This document shows, in pieces, positions 37,501-47,255 of a DNA stretch of 64,000 bases. Location of the stretch: positions 17,851 through 81,850 of the forward strand of contig CAKQPT010000009.1 of NCBI GenBank assembly GCA_934270345.1, given 5' to 3'. How positions within the stretch are numbered: the stretch's first letter is position 1; every line of letters starts with the position of its first letter. Origin of the DNA: an uncultured Oribacterium sp. GTDB taxonomy: Bacteria; Bacillota; Clostridia; Lachnospirales; Lachnospiraceae. The position numbers and the translations under genes are program-made. The notes beneath the pieces were generated by a model that saw only the letters and a list, made by a program, of their open reading frames with translations, searched no databases and was not told the origin of the DNA.

Positions 37501-39163
37501 TCGTATCCGTGACGATCTTCTCGCGGAGGGAGTCGATCGGCGGGTTGGTGACCTGTGCGAAGAGCTGCTTGAAGTAGTTGAACAGAAGCTGGTGCTGCTT
37601 GCTGAGTACCGCGAGCGGGACATCGTGGCCCATCGACGCGGTCTGCTCGATGCCGTTCTGCGCCATCGGGAGGATCACGGACTTCACGTCCTCATAGCTG
37701 TAGCCGAAGACCTTATAGAGACGGTCACGCATCTCCTGCGTGTGCGTCGGGATCTTCCGGTTCGGAATCTTCAGGTCCTCGATGTGGAGGAGGTTCCGGT
37801 CGAGCCACTCACCGTACGGCTCACGTGCCGCATAGGATTCCTTGCACTCCTCGTCCGCGATGATGCGCTGCGCCTTCGTGTCGACGAGCAGCATACGGCC
37901 CGGCTGGAGTCTGGACTTCTGCACGATGTGCTTCGGGTCAATGTCTAAGACGCCAACCTCCGATGACAGGATCAGTCGGTTGTCGTCGGTGATGTAGTAT
38001 CTGGACGGACGAAGACCGTTACGGTCGAGGGTCGCGCCGACCACGTCACCATCGGAGAACAGGATCGCCGCCGGTCCATCCCACGGCTCCATCATGGTTG
38101 CGTAATAATGATAGAAATCCTTCTTGTTCTGGTCCATGAATCGGTTGTGCTTCCACGGCTCCGGGATGGTCATCATCATCGCGAGCGGCAGCTCGATGCC
38201 GTTCATGTAGAGGAACTCGAGGGTGTTGTCGAGCATCGCAGAATCGGATCCACTGCGCTCGACGACCGGAAATATCTTCTCCACGTCCTTCTCGAGCAGC
38301 GGGCTCGACATGGTCTCCTCGCGGGCGAGCATACGGTCAATGTTTCCACGGATGGTATTGATCTCACCGTTATGGGCGATCATGCGGTACGGGTGCGCGC
38401 GATCCCAGCTCGGCGTGGTGTTCGTCGAGAAACGGGAGTGGACGATGGCGATGGCGGTCCGGTAATCCGGGTCACGCAGGTCATCATAGAAGGCACGGAG
38501 CTGCTTTACCAGGAACATGCCCTTATACACGATGGTCCGGGAGCTCAGAGAACAGATATAGGTGTCCTCTGAGGACTGCTCGAACTCGCGGCGAAGTACA
38601 TATAAACGCCGATCAAAATCGATGCCTCTCTCTGCGTCCTCCGGACGCTCGATGAAGCACTGCAGGATATGCGGCATGCAGTCGACCGCCACCTGACCGA
38701 GGATCTCCGGATGCACCGGCACCTCACGCCAGCCGAGGAAACGGAGTCCGTTCTTCTCGGTGATGACCTCGAACATACGCTTCGCGAAGGTCCGCTTCAG
38801 CTGGTCCTCCGGGAAGAAAAACATGCCGACACCGTAGTCGCGCTCGTCGCGGAGCTGGATGCCCTGCTGGAGTGCCGCCTTCTTAAAGAAGCTGTGGCTG
38901 ATCTGCAGGAGGATGCCGACGCCGTCGCCGACCTTACCGCTCGCGTCCTTACCGGCGCGGTGCTCGAGCTTTTCTACGATATGCAGTGCATCGTCCAGGA
39001 CGCGCGTATCCTGGTGGCCGTCGATGTTTACGACGCTGCCGATACCGCAGGCATCCTGGGTGAGTTCATTCATGTCCTCGATGGACTGGGGACGCCAGAG
39101 TGTGTTGTGTCCCCTGTACTGCTCTGGCACAGTAAAGGTGTTCTGATTTTGATAAGTATTCAT
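34547..39163 (-). CDS. gltB: Glutamate synthase large subunit
   Basis: GltB makes two glutamates from glutamine and 2-oxoglutarate. The 1538-residue protein has a 38-residue propeptide before the N-terminal nucleophile Cys39 (QDACGIGSV), the central domain, the FMN-binding synthase domain, the 3Fe-4S motif CLGCMMMRVCNKDTCPFG (about 1140), and the glycine-rich beta-helix tail. All parts are intact and in order. AGTGGAG lies 8 bp before the ATG. gltBD is one operon, preceded by the long hairpin P4, and sits next to glnN in a nitrogen cluster. Confidence 0.98.
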   Translation of the reverse strand: MNTYQNQNTFTVPEQYRGHNTLWRPQSIEDMNELTQDACGIGSVVNIDGHQDTRVLDDALHIVEKLEHRAGKDASGKVGDGVGILLQISHSFFKKAALQQGIQLRDERDYGVGMFFFPEDQLKRTFAKRMFEVITEKNGLRFLGWREVPVHPEILGQVAVDCMPHILQCFIERPEDAERGIDFDRRLYVLRREFEQSSEDTYICSLSSRTIVYKGMFLVKQLRAFYDDLRDPDYRTAIAIVHSRFSTNTTPSWDRAHPYRMIAHNGEINTIRGNIDRMLAREETMSSPLLEKDVEKIFPVVERSGSDSAMLDNTLEFLYMNGIELPLAMMMTIPEPWKHNRFMDQNKKDFYHYYATMMEPWDGPAAILFSDGDVVGATLDRNGLRPSRYYITDDNRLILSSEVGVLDIDPKHIVQKSRLQPGRMLLVDTKAQRIIADEECKESYAAREPYGEWLDRNLLHIEDLKIPNRKIPTHTQEMRDRLYKVFGYSYEDVKSVILPMAQNGIEQTASMGHDVPLAVLSKQHQLLFNYFKQLFAQVTNPPIDSLREKIVTDTTVYIGSDGNLLQDQADNCRVLEVENPILTGVELMKIKDLNQPGFRTEVISLLYYKNTSLEKALEQLNISVDRAYQRGYNIIILSDRGVDENHVPIPSLLAVSSVEQHLVQTKKRTAVSLILESGEPRDVHQFATILGFGARAINPYLAHECIAEMIDIGILDKDYHTAIEDYNKAVLGGIVKIAAKMGISTIQSYQSAKIFEAIGLSSELVEKYFTGTVSRVGGIGIKDIAEGVTWRHDHAFDPMGLSLDTALDSVGFHQLRSGKGTEDHLYDPQTIITLQRSVRSDEGDYKLFKEYTARIDDERRPHTLRGLLKFAAKNEPVPIEEVEPVASIVKRFKTGAMSYGSISQEAHEAMAIAMNRLGGKSNTGEGGEHPDRFGTERNSAIKQVASGRFGVTSAYLNSAVEIQIKMAQGAKPGEGGHLPGKKVYPWIAKTRFSTPGVSLISPPPHHDIYSIEDLAQLIYDLKNANRRAAIAVKLVSENGVGTIASGVAKAGAQVILVSGYDGGTGAAPMTSIHHAGLPWELGITEAHHALIENGLRNRVKLETDGKLMTGRDVVIAALLGAEEYGFATTALVCLGCMMMRVCNKDTCPFGVATQNDVLRKRFTGKPEYVMNFMRFIAQEMREYMAELGFRTVDEMIGRTDCLTVNASAAQVTTRSAEVDLSAILDPRYAALPESERHFDPKQVYDFHLEKTLDESVLLKKFAPAIASGQHHEEKVEVSSTNRTFGTILGSEITDHYGMTPEGDTLPDDTFVVEAYGGGGQSFGAFIPKGLTIRLHGDANDGFGKGLSGGKLVVVPPEMSPFRASENIIVGNVALYGATAGKCYVNGVAGERFCVRNSGATAVAEGCGDHGLEYMTGGRAVILGPTGKNFAAGMSGGIAYVLDMDHSLYLKLNKDMVSLLEVTEKYDIQELKDILADYVKETKSELGTEILQNFDMFLPSFKKIVPNDYQKVLTAVSHFEEQGISHENAELEAFKSLFN

Positions 39164-39187
39164 ATATACTCCACTAATTTATGGTAC

Positions 39188-39355
39188 GAAGAAATCGGAC
39201 AGGGAGGGGACAACTCACTTAGTTCAAAGTACAGAACCCAGTGCTGTGTTCGTGACGCCCTTGTCAGAACAAGTTCTGACCGTTCGTCGCGTACACAGCG
39301 CTGGAACCTGTTCTTTGAATGCGCAATTATGTCCCCTCCCTGCTCCGATTTCTTC
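39188..39355. repeat. Long palindromic element P4 before gltB (168 bp)
   Basis: The outer arms pair perfectly over GAAGAAATCGGA and CAGGGAGGGGACA. After an asymmetric internal loop, second arms with TTCAAAG..ACAG..CCAG pair with few mismatches. The centre is GTCAGAACAAGTTCTGAC. The layout resembles P1-P3 but the sequence does not. Lying 25 bp upstream of the gltB ATG, it would form most of the gltB 5' leader if transcribed. There is no T-run. Confidence 0.8.
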
Positions 39356-39396
39356 TGCCGTAAGGTTTTATTCAGAAGGATCTGACGCAATTTAAT

Positions 39397-39460
39397 GGGG
39401 TCTGACCCCCTTAAGTTTTTCTGACGCAGTCGTAAGAATTTCGTAATGGGGTCTGACCCC
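39397..39460. repeat. Two GGGGTCTGACCCC palindromes (G1, G2)
   Basis: Perfect 13 bp palindromes lie at 39397-39409 and 39448-39460, with shared flanks (TTAAT or GTAAT before, TTAAG or ATAAA after). Both lie just downstream of glnN. Five more copies occur at 43781, 48193, 63640, 63691 (imperfect) and 63929. Confidence 0.85.
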
Positions 39461-39506
39461 ATAAACTTCCGGGAAGTGCCGAAAGCAACGGGGTCACCCA
39501 TGTAGA

Positions 39507-41612
<2,106 letters not shown>

Positions 41613-41728
41613 AATTTTCTCCTCCTAAAAAAGATATATGGTGGTTTGTGATCCCCACCACATTTCGATGTCCATCTGTCGGAGATCGATACGATCATGA
41701 CCGATTTACATGGAAATGCGGTAGGTAT

Positions 41729-41782
41729 AAAAAAGAGGACAACGGGGCACAGGAAAAAAGCTTCCCGGACCCCATTGTCCTC
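41729..41782 (-). terminator. Terminator or attenuator in the glnN leader
   Basis: GAGGACAAYGGGG (41735-41747) pairs with 41770-41782, with an inner hairpin, and is followed on the minus strand by TTTTTTATA. It lies 117 bp upstream of glnN and 22 bp past the ANTAR gene. ANTAR proteins are known RNA-binding antiterminators, so this is a likely target; that link is inferred. Confidence 0.85.
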
Positions 41783-41803
41783 TTCGTTTACAGATTTAAT
41801 ATA

Positions 41804-42403
41804 CTACGTTACTATAATTCTTCCGCTCTCGCGGATGACCTTCAGGGCGACCTCGCGGCGGGTGACGCTGCCGTTCATGGCCTGGCGCTCGAGGTACTTG
41901 TGTGCCTCGCCCTCCGTCATGCCCTGCTTCTCGATGAGAAGGGCCTTCGCGCGACTGACGTAACGCTCATCCTCGAGCTTCCGCTGCAGCTTCGCATTCT
42001 CCTCGAGCAGTCGCTGAACCTTGCGGCTCATCGTGCCGAGCATCTGGATCGCCGAAACGAAGGTGCCGGTGCTGATCGGTCTCGCCAGGACCGTGATGCC
42101 GGTGTCGCCGGCTCGGTAAAGCACCTGCTGATAAGCTTCCTTCGACACGATGAGAAGAATGCTCATCGCCGGATATTTGACACTCAGGTCGAGAATCGAC
42201 TGAATGCCGGAATCATCCGACAGCGGTGTGTAGATGATCAGGAGATCCGCCCGTTCCTCAGTGAGCGTCTGCTTCACCCGCGCCATGGACGGCTGGAAAG
42301 TCACGCGACCGAAGCCAGCGGGCAGTATGCCCTTGATCTGGACGGCGATCTTTTCAGACTGAGCCGCGATCAGTACGCTGCTCCTTTGCTCCGTTCTTTC
42401 CAT
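41804..42403 (-). CDS. ANTAR-domain antiterminator, NitR-like
   Basis: The 199-residue protein has a degenerate receiver domain (about 8-120, with LLIIYTPLSDDSGI), a short coiled coil (RLLEENAKLQRKLEDE), and a C-terminal ANTAR domain with AKALLIEKQGMTEGEAHKYL. ANTAR domains bind paired RNA hairpins and prevent termination. The usual phospho-acceptor Asp is not obvious. It lies 20 bp after glnA and just before the glnN leader terminator. This matches NitR-type regulators next to glnA in solventogenic Clostridium, so nitrogen-responsive antitermination is likely. Confidence 0.9.
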   Translation of the reverse strand: MERTEQRSSVLIAAQSEKIAVQIKGILPAGFGRVTFQPSMARVKQTLTEERADLLIIYTPLSDDSGIQSILDLSVKYPAMSILLIVSKEAYQQVLYRAGDTGITVLARPISTGTFVSAIQMLGTMSRKVQRLLEENAKLQRKLEDERYVSRAKALLIEKQGMTEGEAHKYLERQAMNGSVTRREVALKVIRESGRIIVT

Positions 42404-42423
42404 GTGAATCTCCCTAAGTGTTA

Positions 42424-43632
42424 CTAAAGAATAGTATATGCGTTGAAATACTCCGCCGGCACGATCGACCGGATGAACTCGGAGCTCTGTGCGTAGGCGG
42501 CGGCCTCGTCGAGCGACTGTGGCAGGCGCTTCAGCTGATCCGTGATGGATGCGTCGGCCTTAAAGAGGTTCACATCCAGCGGGGCCATCGGCTCGAGTCC
42601 ACGCTCGATACCGTCGAGTCCTGCGTAGATCAGAAGTGCGAAAGCAAGGTACGGATTCGCCATCGGATCCGGTGAACGGAGCTCGAAGCGCTTGAGATCC
42701 GAGCGGCTCGCCGGGATACGGATGAGCTGTGAGCGGTTCTGCTCGGACCAGCTCACGAACTTTGGTGCCTTCATATCACCGAGGCGCTCGTAGCTTTCCC
42801 GGATCGGATTCAGGAAGAGCGTCATCTCGCGGATATGCTCGAGGATGCCCGCCATGAAGGCGGCGCTGTGATCCTGTCCGTCGCGGGACTCCACCGACAT
42901 GTTGATGTGCATGCCGTTGCCCGGCTTGTCGGCGAGTGGCTTCGGAGAAAAATCAGCCCAGACGCCATCCGATGTCGCGATGGACTTCACCACCCACTTA
43001 AAGGTGGAAGCATTGTCCGCCGCAGTGAGCGGATCGGCATAGCGGAAATCGATCTCGTTCTGTCCCGGGCCCATCTCGTGATGGCTCGCCTCCGGGCGGA
43101 TGCCCATGTCGACGAGGGCAAAGCTGATGTCGCGGCGGATGTTCTCACCGTGATCCTCCGGCGCGATGTCCATGTAGGACGCCTGGTCCTGCGGGATCAT
43201 CGTGCGGTTGCCGTCATCGTCGAGCTTGAAAATGTAGAACTCGACCTCGGTGCCGAAGTTCACGTGGATACCACGATCGGCGGCCTTCTCGACTGCCTGC
43301 TTCAGGATCCAGCGGCTGTCCTTCTCGAAGGTCTTGCCATCCGGATACTCGATGTCACAGAACATTCTGGCCACACGGCCATCGACCGGACGCCACGGCA
43401 CGATCGACATGGTCGTCGGATCCGGACGAAGGAAGATGTCGGAACGGACATCCGCGCCGAAGCCGCACACCGAGCTCGCATCGATGCTGATGCCCTCGCT
43501 GAACGCACGCTTCAGCTCATCCGGCATGATCGCGATGTTCTTCTGCACACCGAACACATCGAAAAAAGCGAGTCTTATAAACTTGACATTCTCCTCTTCC
43601 ACAAACTCGAGGATGTCTTCATACGAATTCAT
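42424..43632 (-). CDS. glnA: Glutamine synthetase, type I
   Basis: GSI is the dodecameric ammonia-assimilating enzyme. The product (403 residues from the chosen start) has VNFGTEVEFYIF (about 130), HHEMGPGQNEIDFRYAD (about 185), GNGMHINMS (about 240) and NRSQLIRIPASR. The start MNSYEDILEFVEEENVKFIR aligns with the family N-terminus and has GAGGTGAAGG upstream. An ATG at 43689 is possible but has a weaker SD. At about 400 residues it is shorter than the usual 440. The adenylylation tyrosine loop is not evident, as in other Firmicute enzymes. Confidence 0.93.
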   Translation of the reverse strand: MNSYEDILEFVEEENVKFIRLAFFDVFGVQKNIAIMPDELKRAFSEGISIDASSVCGFGADVRSDIFLRPDPTTMSIVPWRPVDGRVARMFCDIEYPDGKTFEKDSRWILKQAVEKAADRGIHVNFGTEVEFYIFKLDDDGNRTMIPQDQASYMDIAPEDHGENIRRDISFALVDMGIRPEASHHEMGPGQNEIDFRYADPLTAADNASTFKWVVKSIATSDGVWADFSPKPLADKPGNGMHINMSVESRDGQDHSAAFMAGILEHIREMTLFLNPIRESYERLGDMKAPKFVSWSEQNRSQLIRIPASRSDLKRFELRSPDPMANPYLAFALLIYAGLDGIERGLEPMAPLDVNLFKADASITDQLKRLPQSLDEAAAYAQSSEFIRSIVPAEYFNAYTIL

Positions 43633-43780
43633 ATCCTTCACCTCAACATCATCATAGGTTTTAAATATTGTATTACTTAAATCGATCATATGTAAACTCG
43701 CTTTTTCCCCAGAATACAGTACTTTTTTCTATAGCAGCCATGCTCCGGCCGCCTTAAGACTTTCGTAAGCTTTTCTTAAT

Positions 43781-43793
43781 GGGGTCTGACCCC
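43781..43793. repeat. GGGGTCTGACCCC palindrome (G3)
   Basis: A perfect copy in the context AAT-palindrome-ATTAAATTTTT, 10 bp from the dapL stop. Confidence 0.85.
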
Positions 43794-43802
43794 ATTAAAT
43801 TT

Positions 43803-45005
43803 TTATAAACTCATCGACTGGACGAGCTTCTCGAAGCGGGCCATCGCCTCACGGGTGTTCTCGTGGGTCGAGAAGGCAGTCAGGCGGAAGAACTTCTCAC
43901 CGCTCTTTCCGAAACCGGCGCCCGGGGTGCCGACCACGTAGGCTTCGTTCAGGAGCTTATCGAAGAAGCTCCAGCTGTCCATGTCGCCAGGACACTTGAG
44001 CCAGATGTACGGTGAATTCTTGCCACCGGTGTAGTAGATATGGAGACGATCCATCGTTTCGGTGATGATGGAGGCATTGTCCCTGTAGTACTGCAGGTTC
44101 TCCTCGATCTCCCGCTCGCCGGCCTCGGTGAAGACGGCCTCCGCACCACGCTGGGTGATGTAGCTCACGCCGTTGAACTTCGTGGTCTGGCGGCGAAGCC
44201 ACATCTTGTTGAGGCTCGCGCCCTCGCGCTTCAGGGTGTCCGGCACGACGGTGTAGCCGCAGCGGGTACCGGTGAAGCCGGCCTTCTTCGAGAAGCTGCA
44301 GAACTCGATTGCGACGTCACGTGCGCCCGGGATCTCGTAGATGGTGTGCGGCAGGTCGCCGGTCACGAAGCACTCATAGGCGGCATCGAAGAGGAGGATG
44401 GCGTTGTTCTCCTGCGCGAAACGTACCCACTTCGTGAGGCCCTCACGGTCATAGACGGCACCGGTCGGGTTGTTCGGGCTGCAGAGGTAAATGATGTCGG
44501 CCCGGTACTCTGGTGCCGGAAGCGGCAGGAAGCCGTTCTCTTCGGAAGACATCGCATAGACGATCTTCCGACCGGACATCATGTTGGTGTCGACGTAGAC
44601 CGGATAGACCGGATCCGTGACGAGCACCGTGTTGTTCTCATCGAAGAGATCCAGGATGTTGCCGAGATCCGACTTTGCGCCGTCCGAGATGAAGATCTCG
44701 TCGAGGGCGAGCTCGACGCCGAACTTCTTATAATAAGACTGAATCGCTGTCTTCAGGAAATCGTAGCCCTGCTCCGGACCGTAGCCACGGAAGGTCTCGG
44801 CCACGCCCATCTCCTGCGCTGCCTTCACCATCGCATCAACGACGGTCTTCGGCAGCGGGCGGGTGACATCACCGATGCCCATGCGGATCAGCTGATCGCT
44901 GAGCTCCGGATGCGCCGACTGCCATTCGCGGATACGACGTGCGATCTCCGCAAAAAGATAGCTCTCATTTAATTTCAGATAGTTTTGATTGATCGTTGCA
45001 GACAT
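43803..45005 (-). CDS. dapL: LL-diaminopimelate aminotransferase
   Basis: DapL converts tetrahydrodipicolinate directly to LL-diaminopimelate with glutamate as donor, the short lysine and cell-wall route of Clostridia. The 400-residue class I aminotransferase has MGIGDVTRPLP (about 42), CSPNNPTGAVY, FDAAYECF and the PLP-lysine in SFSKKAGFTGTRCGY (about 243). The start at 45005 has GGGGAG at 7 bp. Its mRNA starts with a hairpin plus U-tract that resembles the one before divergent asnB. Glutamate dependence fits the nitrogen cluster. Confidence 0.95.
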   Translation of the reverse strand: MSATINQNYLKLNESYLFAEIARRIREWQSAHPELSDQLIRMGIGDVTRPLPKTVVDAMVKAAQEMGVAETFRGYGPEQGYDFLKTAIQSYYKKFGVELALDEIFISDGAKSDLGNILDLFDENNTVLVTDPVYPVYVDTNMMSGRKIVYAMSSEENGFLPLPAPEYRADIIYLCSPNNPTGAVYDREGLTKWVRFAQENNAILLFDAAYECFVTGDLPHTIYEIPGARDVAIEFCSFSKKAGFTGTRCGYTVVPDTLKREGASLNKMWLRRQTTKFNGVSYITQRGAEAVFTEAGEREIEENLQYYRDNASIITETMDRLHIYYTGGKNSPYIWLKCPGDMDSWSFFDKLLNEAYVVGTPGAGFGKSGEKFFRLTAFSTHENTREAMARFEKLVQSMSL

Positions 45006-45054
45006 TTTTATACTCCCCAGCATGAAATGTTGAATTTTTGATATGTATTTTTCA

Positions 45055-45106
45055 AATAAAAAAGGGCAGAGACTCACTGGTGTAAACCAGGACGCCTTTG
45101 CCCTTT
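45055..45106 (-). promoter_or_regulatory. Leader terminator (attenuator) of dapL
   Basis: Starting a few bases after the promoter, the leader folds as AAAGGGCAAAGGC pairing with its GTCTCTGCCCTTT partner around an inner hairpin CTGGTTTACACCAG, then a U-run. It would terminate most transcripts unless antagonised. The pattern GGCAAAGGYGTC...TCTCTGCC is shared with the asnB leader at 45232-45278. Confidence 0.75.
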
Positions 45107-45113
45107 TGTTGAC

Positions 45114-45141
45114 ATTATAATTTTGGAAACGCGAATGTCAA
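45114..45141 (-). promoter_or_regulatory. Promoter of dapL
   Basis: TTGACA (45136-45141) and TATAAT (45114-45119), both perfect, are separated by 16 bp on the minus strand. Confidence 0.85.
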
Positions 45142-45188
45142 GAAAACTTTGATTGCAAAAAATTATGGATGCTATTCCAAATCGACGC

Positions 45189-45217
45189 TTGACAATCTTT
45201 TCGCACAGTTTCATAAT
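45189..45217 (+). promoter_or_regulatory. Promoter of asnB
   Basis: TTGACA (45189-45194) and CATAAT (45212-45217) are separated by 17 bp. It diverges from the dapL promoter, with 47 bp between the two -35 boxes. Confidence 0.85.
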
Positions 45218-45231
45218 GTGGAGCATCAATG

Positions 45232-45278
45232 GACGGCAAAGGTGTCGCGTGTATCGCTACATCTCTGCCGTCTTTTTT
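45232..45278 (+). promoter_or_regulatory. Leader terminator (attenuator) of asnB
   Basis: GACGGCA (45232-45238) pairs with TGCCGTC (45266-45272) around an inner hairpin and is followed by six T. It begins within about 10 nt of the expected transcript start and shares GGCAAAGGYGTC and TCTCTGCC with the dapL leader. An ANTAR or small-molecule antiterminator is possible. Confidence 0.75.
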
Positions 45279-45309
45279 GTTTCAAATTTTACTTAGGGAG
45301 AGTAACCAT

Positions 45310-46896
45310 ATGTGCAGTATTATCGGATTCTGTGACAAGCGCGCACAGTATGAGGTCGTTAAGGCCGCGCTTCTAAAGACTAAATCGAGAGGACCGGACG
45401 ATACCCGTATCGTCGACACCGGTAACGGCTACCTCGGCTTCAACCGTCTCGCCATCATGGGCCTGACCGACGCCGGCATGCAGCCGTTCGAGCTGGATGG
45501 TTCCTATGTGGTCTGCAACGGCGAGATCTACGGTTTCCGCCCGCTGCGTGAGAAGCTCGCGAAGGAGGGGTATACCTTCAAGTCCGATTCTGACTGCGAG
45601 ATCCTGCTTCCGCTCTGGCGTGAGCTCGGCACCGAGATGTTCCGTATGCTCGACGCGGAGTTCGCGCTCATCATCTACGACGCAGAGTCCAATGACTACA
45701 TCGCGGCGCGGGATCCGATCGGTATTCGTCCCCTCTACTATGGCACCACCGACGCCGGCACGCTGGCATTTGCCTCCGAGCCGAAGAACCTCGTAGGTCT
45801 CTGCCATGAAATCAAGCCATTTCCACCAGGACACTACTATAAGGATGGCCAGTTCGTCTGCTATCACGACCTGTCCGTGGTGCACAAATACAACACGCAC
45901 GACGATCTCGAGGAAATCGCCCATAACATCCACGACCTTCTCGTCGAGGGTGTGAAGAAGCGTCTCGACGCCGATGCACCGGTCGGCTTCCTGCTTTCCG
46001 GTGGTCTCGACTCCTCGCTCGTCTGTGCGATCTCCCAGAAGCTTCTGAAGAAGCCGATCGAGACCTATGCCATCGGTATGGATGTCGATGCGATCGACCT
46101 CAAGTATGCACGTGAGGTTGCGGATTACATCGGCGCAAACCATCACGAGGTCATCATGTCCCGTGAGGATGTCCTGGCCGCCCTTCGGGAGGTCATCGCC
46201 ACCCTCGGAACCTACGATATCACCACCATCCGTGCTTCCATCGGCATGTATCTCTGCTGCAAGGCGATTCACGAGCAGTCCGATGTCCGTGTACTCCTGA
46301 CTGGTGAGATCTCCGACGAACTCTTCGGCTACAAGTACACCGATTTCGCACCGAGCGCTGAGGAATTTCAGAAGGAAGCCGAGAAGCGTATCCGCGAGCT
46401 GCACATGTACGATGTGCTTCGTGCCGACCGCTGCATCAGCGTAAACTCTCTCGAGGCACGCGTACCGTTCGGAGACATTGACTTCGTCGACTACGTGATG
46501 CACATCGATCCGGAGAAGAAGCTGAACCACTACCATAAGGGCAAGTATCTCCTTCGCCACGCGTTCGAGGCCGATCATCTCCTGCCTGAGGACATCCTCA
46601 TGCGTGAGAAGGCCGCCTTCTCCGACGCCGTCGGTCACTCCATGAAGGATGACCTCGCCGAGTTCGCCGAGAAGCAGTATACCGACGCGGAATTCGAGGA
46701 GAAGCGCCAGAAATACACCCACGCGACTCCGTTCACGAAGGAGTCTCTCCTCTACCGCGAAATCTTCGAAGAGTACTATCCGGGACAGTCCCAGATGGTC
46801 ACCGATTTCTGGATGCCGAATAAGACCTGGCCTGGATGCGCCGTCAACGACCCATCCGCCCGCGTCCTCTCAAACTACGGCGACTCCGGAAAGTAA
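45310..46896 (+). CDS. asnB: Asparagine synthase, glutamine-hydrolysing
   Basis: AsnB makes asparagine from aspartate, ATP and glutamine nitrogen. The 528-residue protein starts MCSIIGF, exposing the nucleophile Cys2 after Met removal, and has the glutaminase domain to about 190. The synthetase ATP loop LSGGLDSSLVCA is near 232, with TGEISDELFGYKY and DRCISVNSLEARVPF. The start gives GGGAGAG at 6 bp and is fixed by Cys2; longer ORF starts are rejected. It is divergent from dapL and carries a related leader terminator. Confidence 0.96.
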   Translation: MCSIIGFCDKRAQYEVVKAALLKTKSRGPDDTRIVDTGNGYLGFNRLAIMGLTDAGMQPFELDGSYVVCNGEIYGFRPLREKLAKEGYTFKSDSDCEILLPLWRELGTEMFRMLDAEFALIIYDAESNDYIAARDPIGIRPLYYGTTDAGTLAFASEPKNLVGLCHEIKPFPPGHYYKDGQFVCYHDLSVVHKYNTHDDLEEIAHNIHDLLVEGVKKRLDADAPVGFLLSGGLDSSLVCAISQKLLKKPIETYAIGMDVDAIDLKYAREVADYIGANHHEVIMSREDVLAALREVIATLGTYDITTIRASIGMYLCCKAIHEQSDVRVLLTGEISDELFGYKYTDFAPSAEEFQKEAEKRIRELHMYDVLRADRCISVNSLEARVPFGDIDFVDYVMHIDPEKKLNHYHKGKYLLRHAFEADHLLPEDILMREKAAFSDAVGHSMKDDLAEFAEKQYTDAEFEEKRQKYTHATPFTKESLLYREIFEEYYPGQSQMVTDFWMPNKTWPGCAVNDPSARVLSNYGDSGK

Positions 46897-46941
46897 TCCG
46901 ATGGTTAACGGCTTAGCCGTATTAACCTATACTCCCTAAGG

Positions 46942-46977
46942 CAAACGACCTGTCCCTCGCGGGGCAGGTCGTTTGCT
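46942..46977 (+). terminator. Hairpin terminator after asnB
   Basis: A 16 bp stem GCAAACGACCTGTCCC with its complement closes on TCGC about 46 bp past asnB. The T-run is poor. A smaller hairpin GGTTAA-CGGCTTAGCCG lies at 46903-46927. Confidence 0.65.
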
Positions 46978-47007
46978 GTCTGGAAATAACTTCTACTGAA
47001 ATCGATA

Positions 47008-47236
47008 GGAGCCTCGGAGGGCCGGCCGCAGAAGCTCAGTACTGCGAGCTCGGAAGACTCTAAAAGTGTCCCCCTAAGAACCAGTAGGCTCTCTGCAAAC
47101 GACTGAGTTTTCTTTATGAAAACTCAGTGTTGCAGAGAGTGCTAAGGAAAAATTACTCCAACTGGTTCTAAGGGGGACACTTTTGATTCTTCACGAGCTC
47201 TCCGTATGGCTTCTGCGGCCGGCCCTCCGGGGCTCC
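47008..47236. repeat. Long palindromic element P2 (229 bp)
   Basis: Outer arms GGAGCC-CGGAGGGCC and following GGCCGCAGAAGC pair with the far end. Middle arms AAAAGTGTCCCCCT pair perfectly, as do AGAACCAGT/ACTGGTTCT. The centre is CTGAGTTTTC-TTTAT-GAAAACTCAG between CTCTGCAA and TTGCAGAG. An 18-20 nt single-stranded segment with GCTAAGGAAAA breaks one side. The centre matches P1 and P3, while arms differ with pairing kept. It lies between asnB and the convergent YtxH-like gene. Confidence 0.87.
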
Positions 47237-47255
47237 CTGTCTTTTCTGTTTTCGA

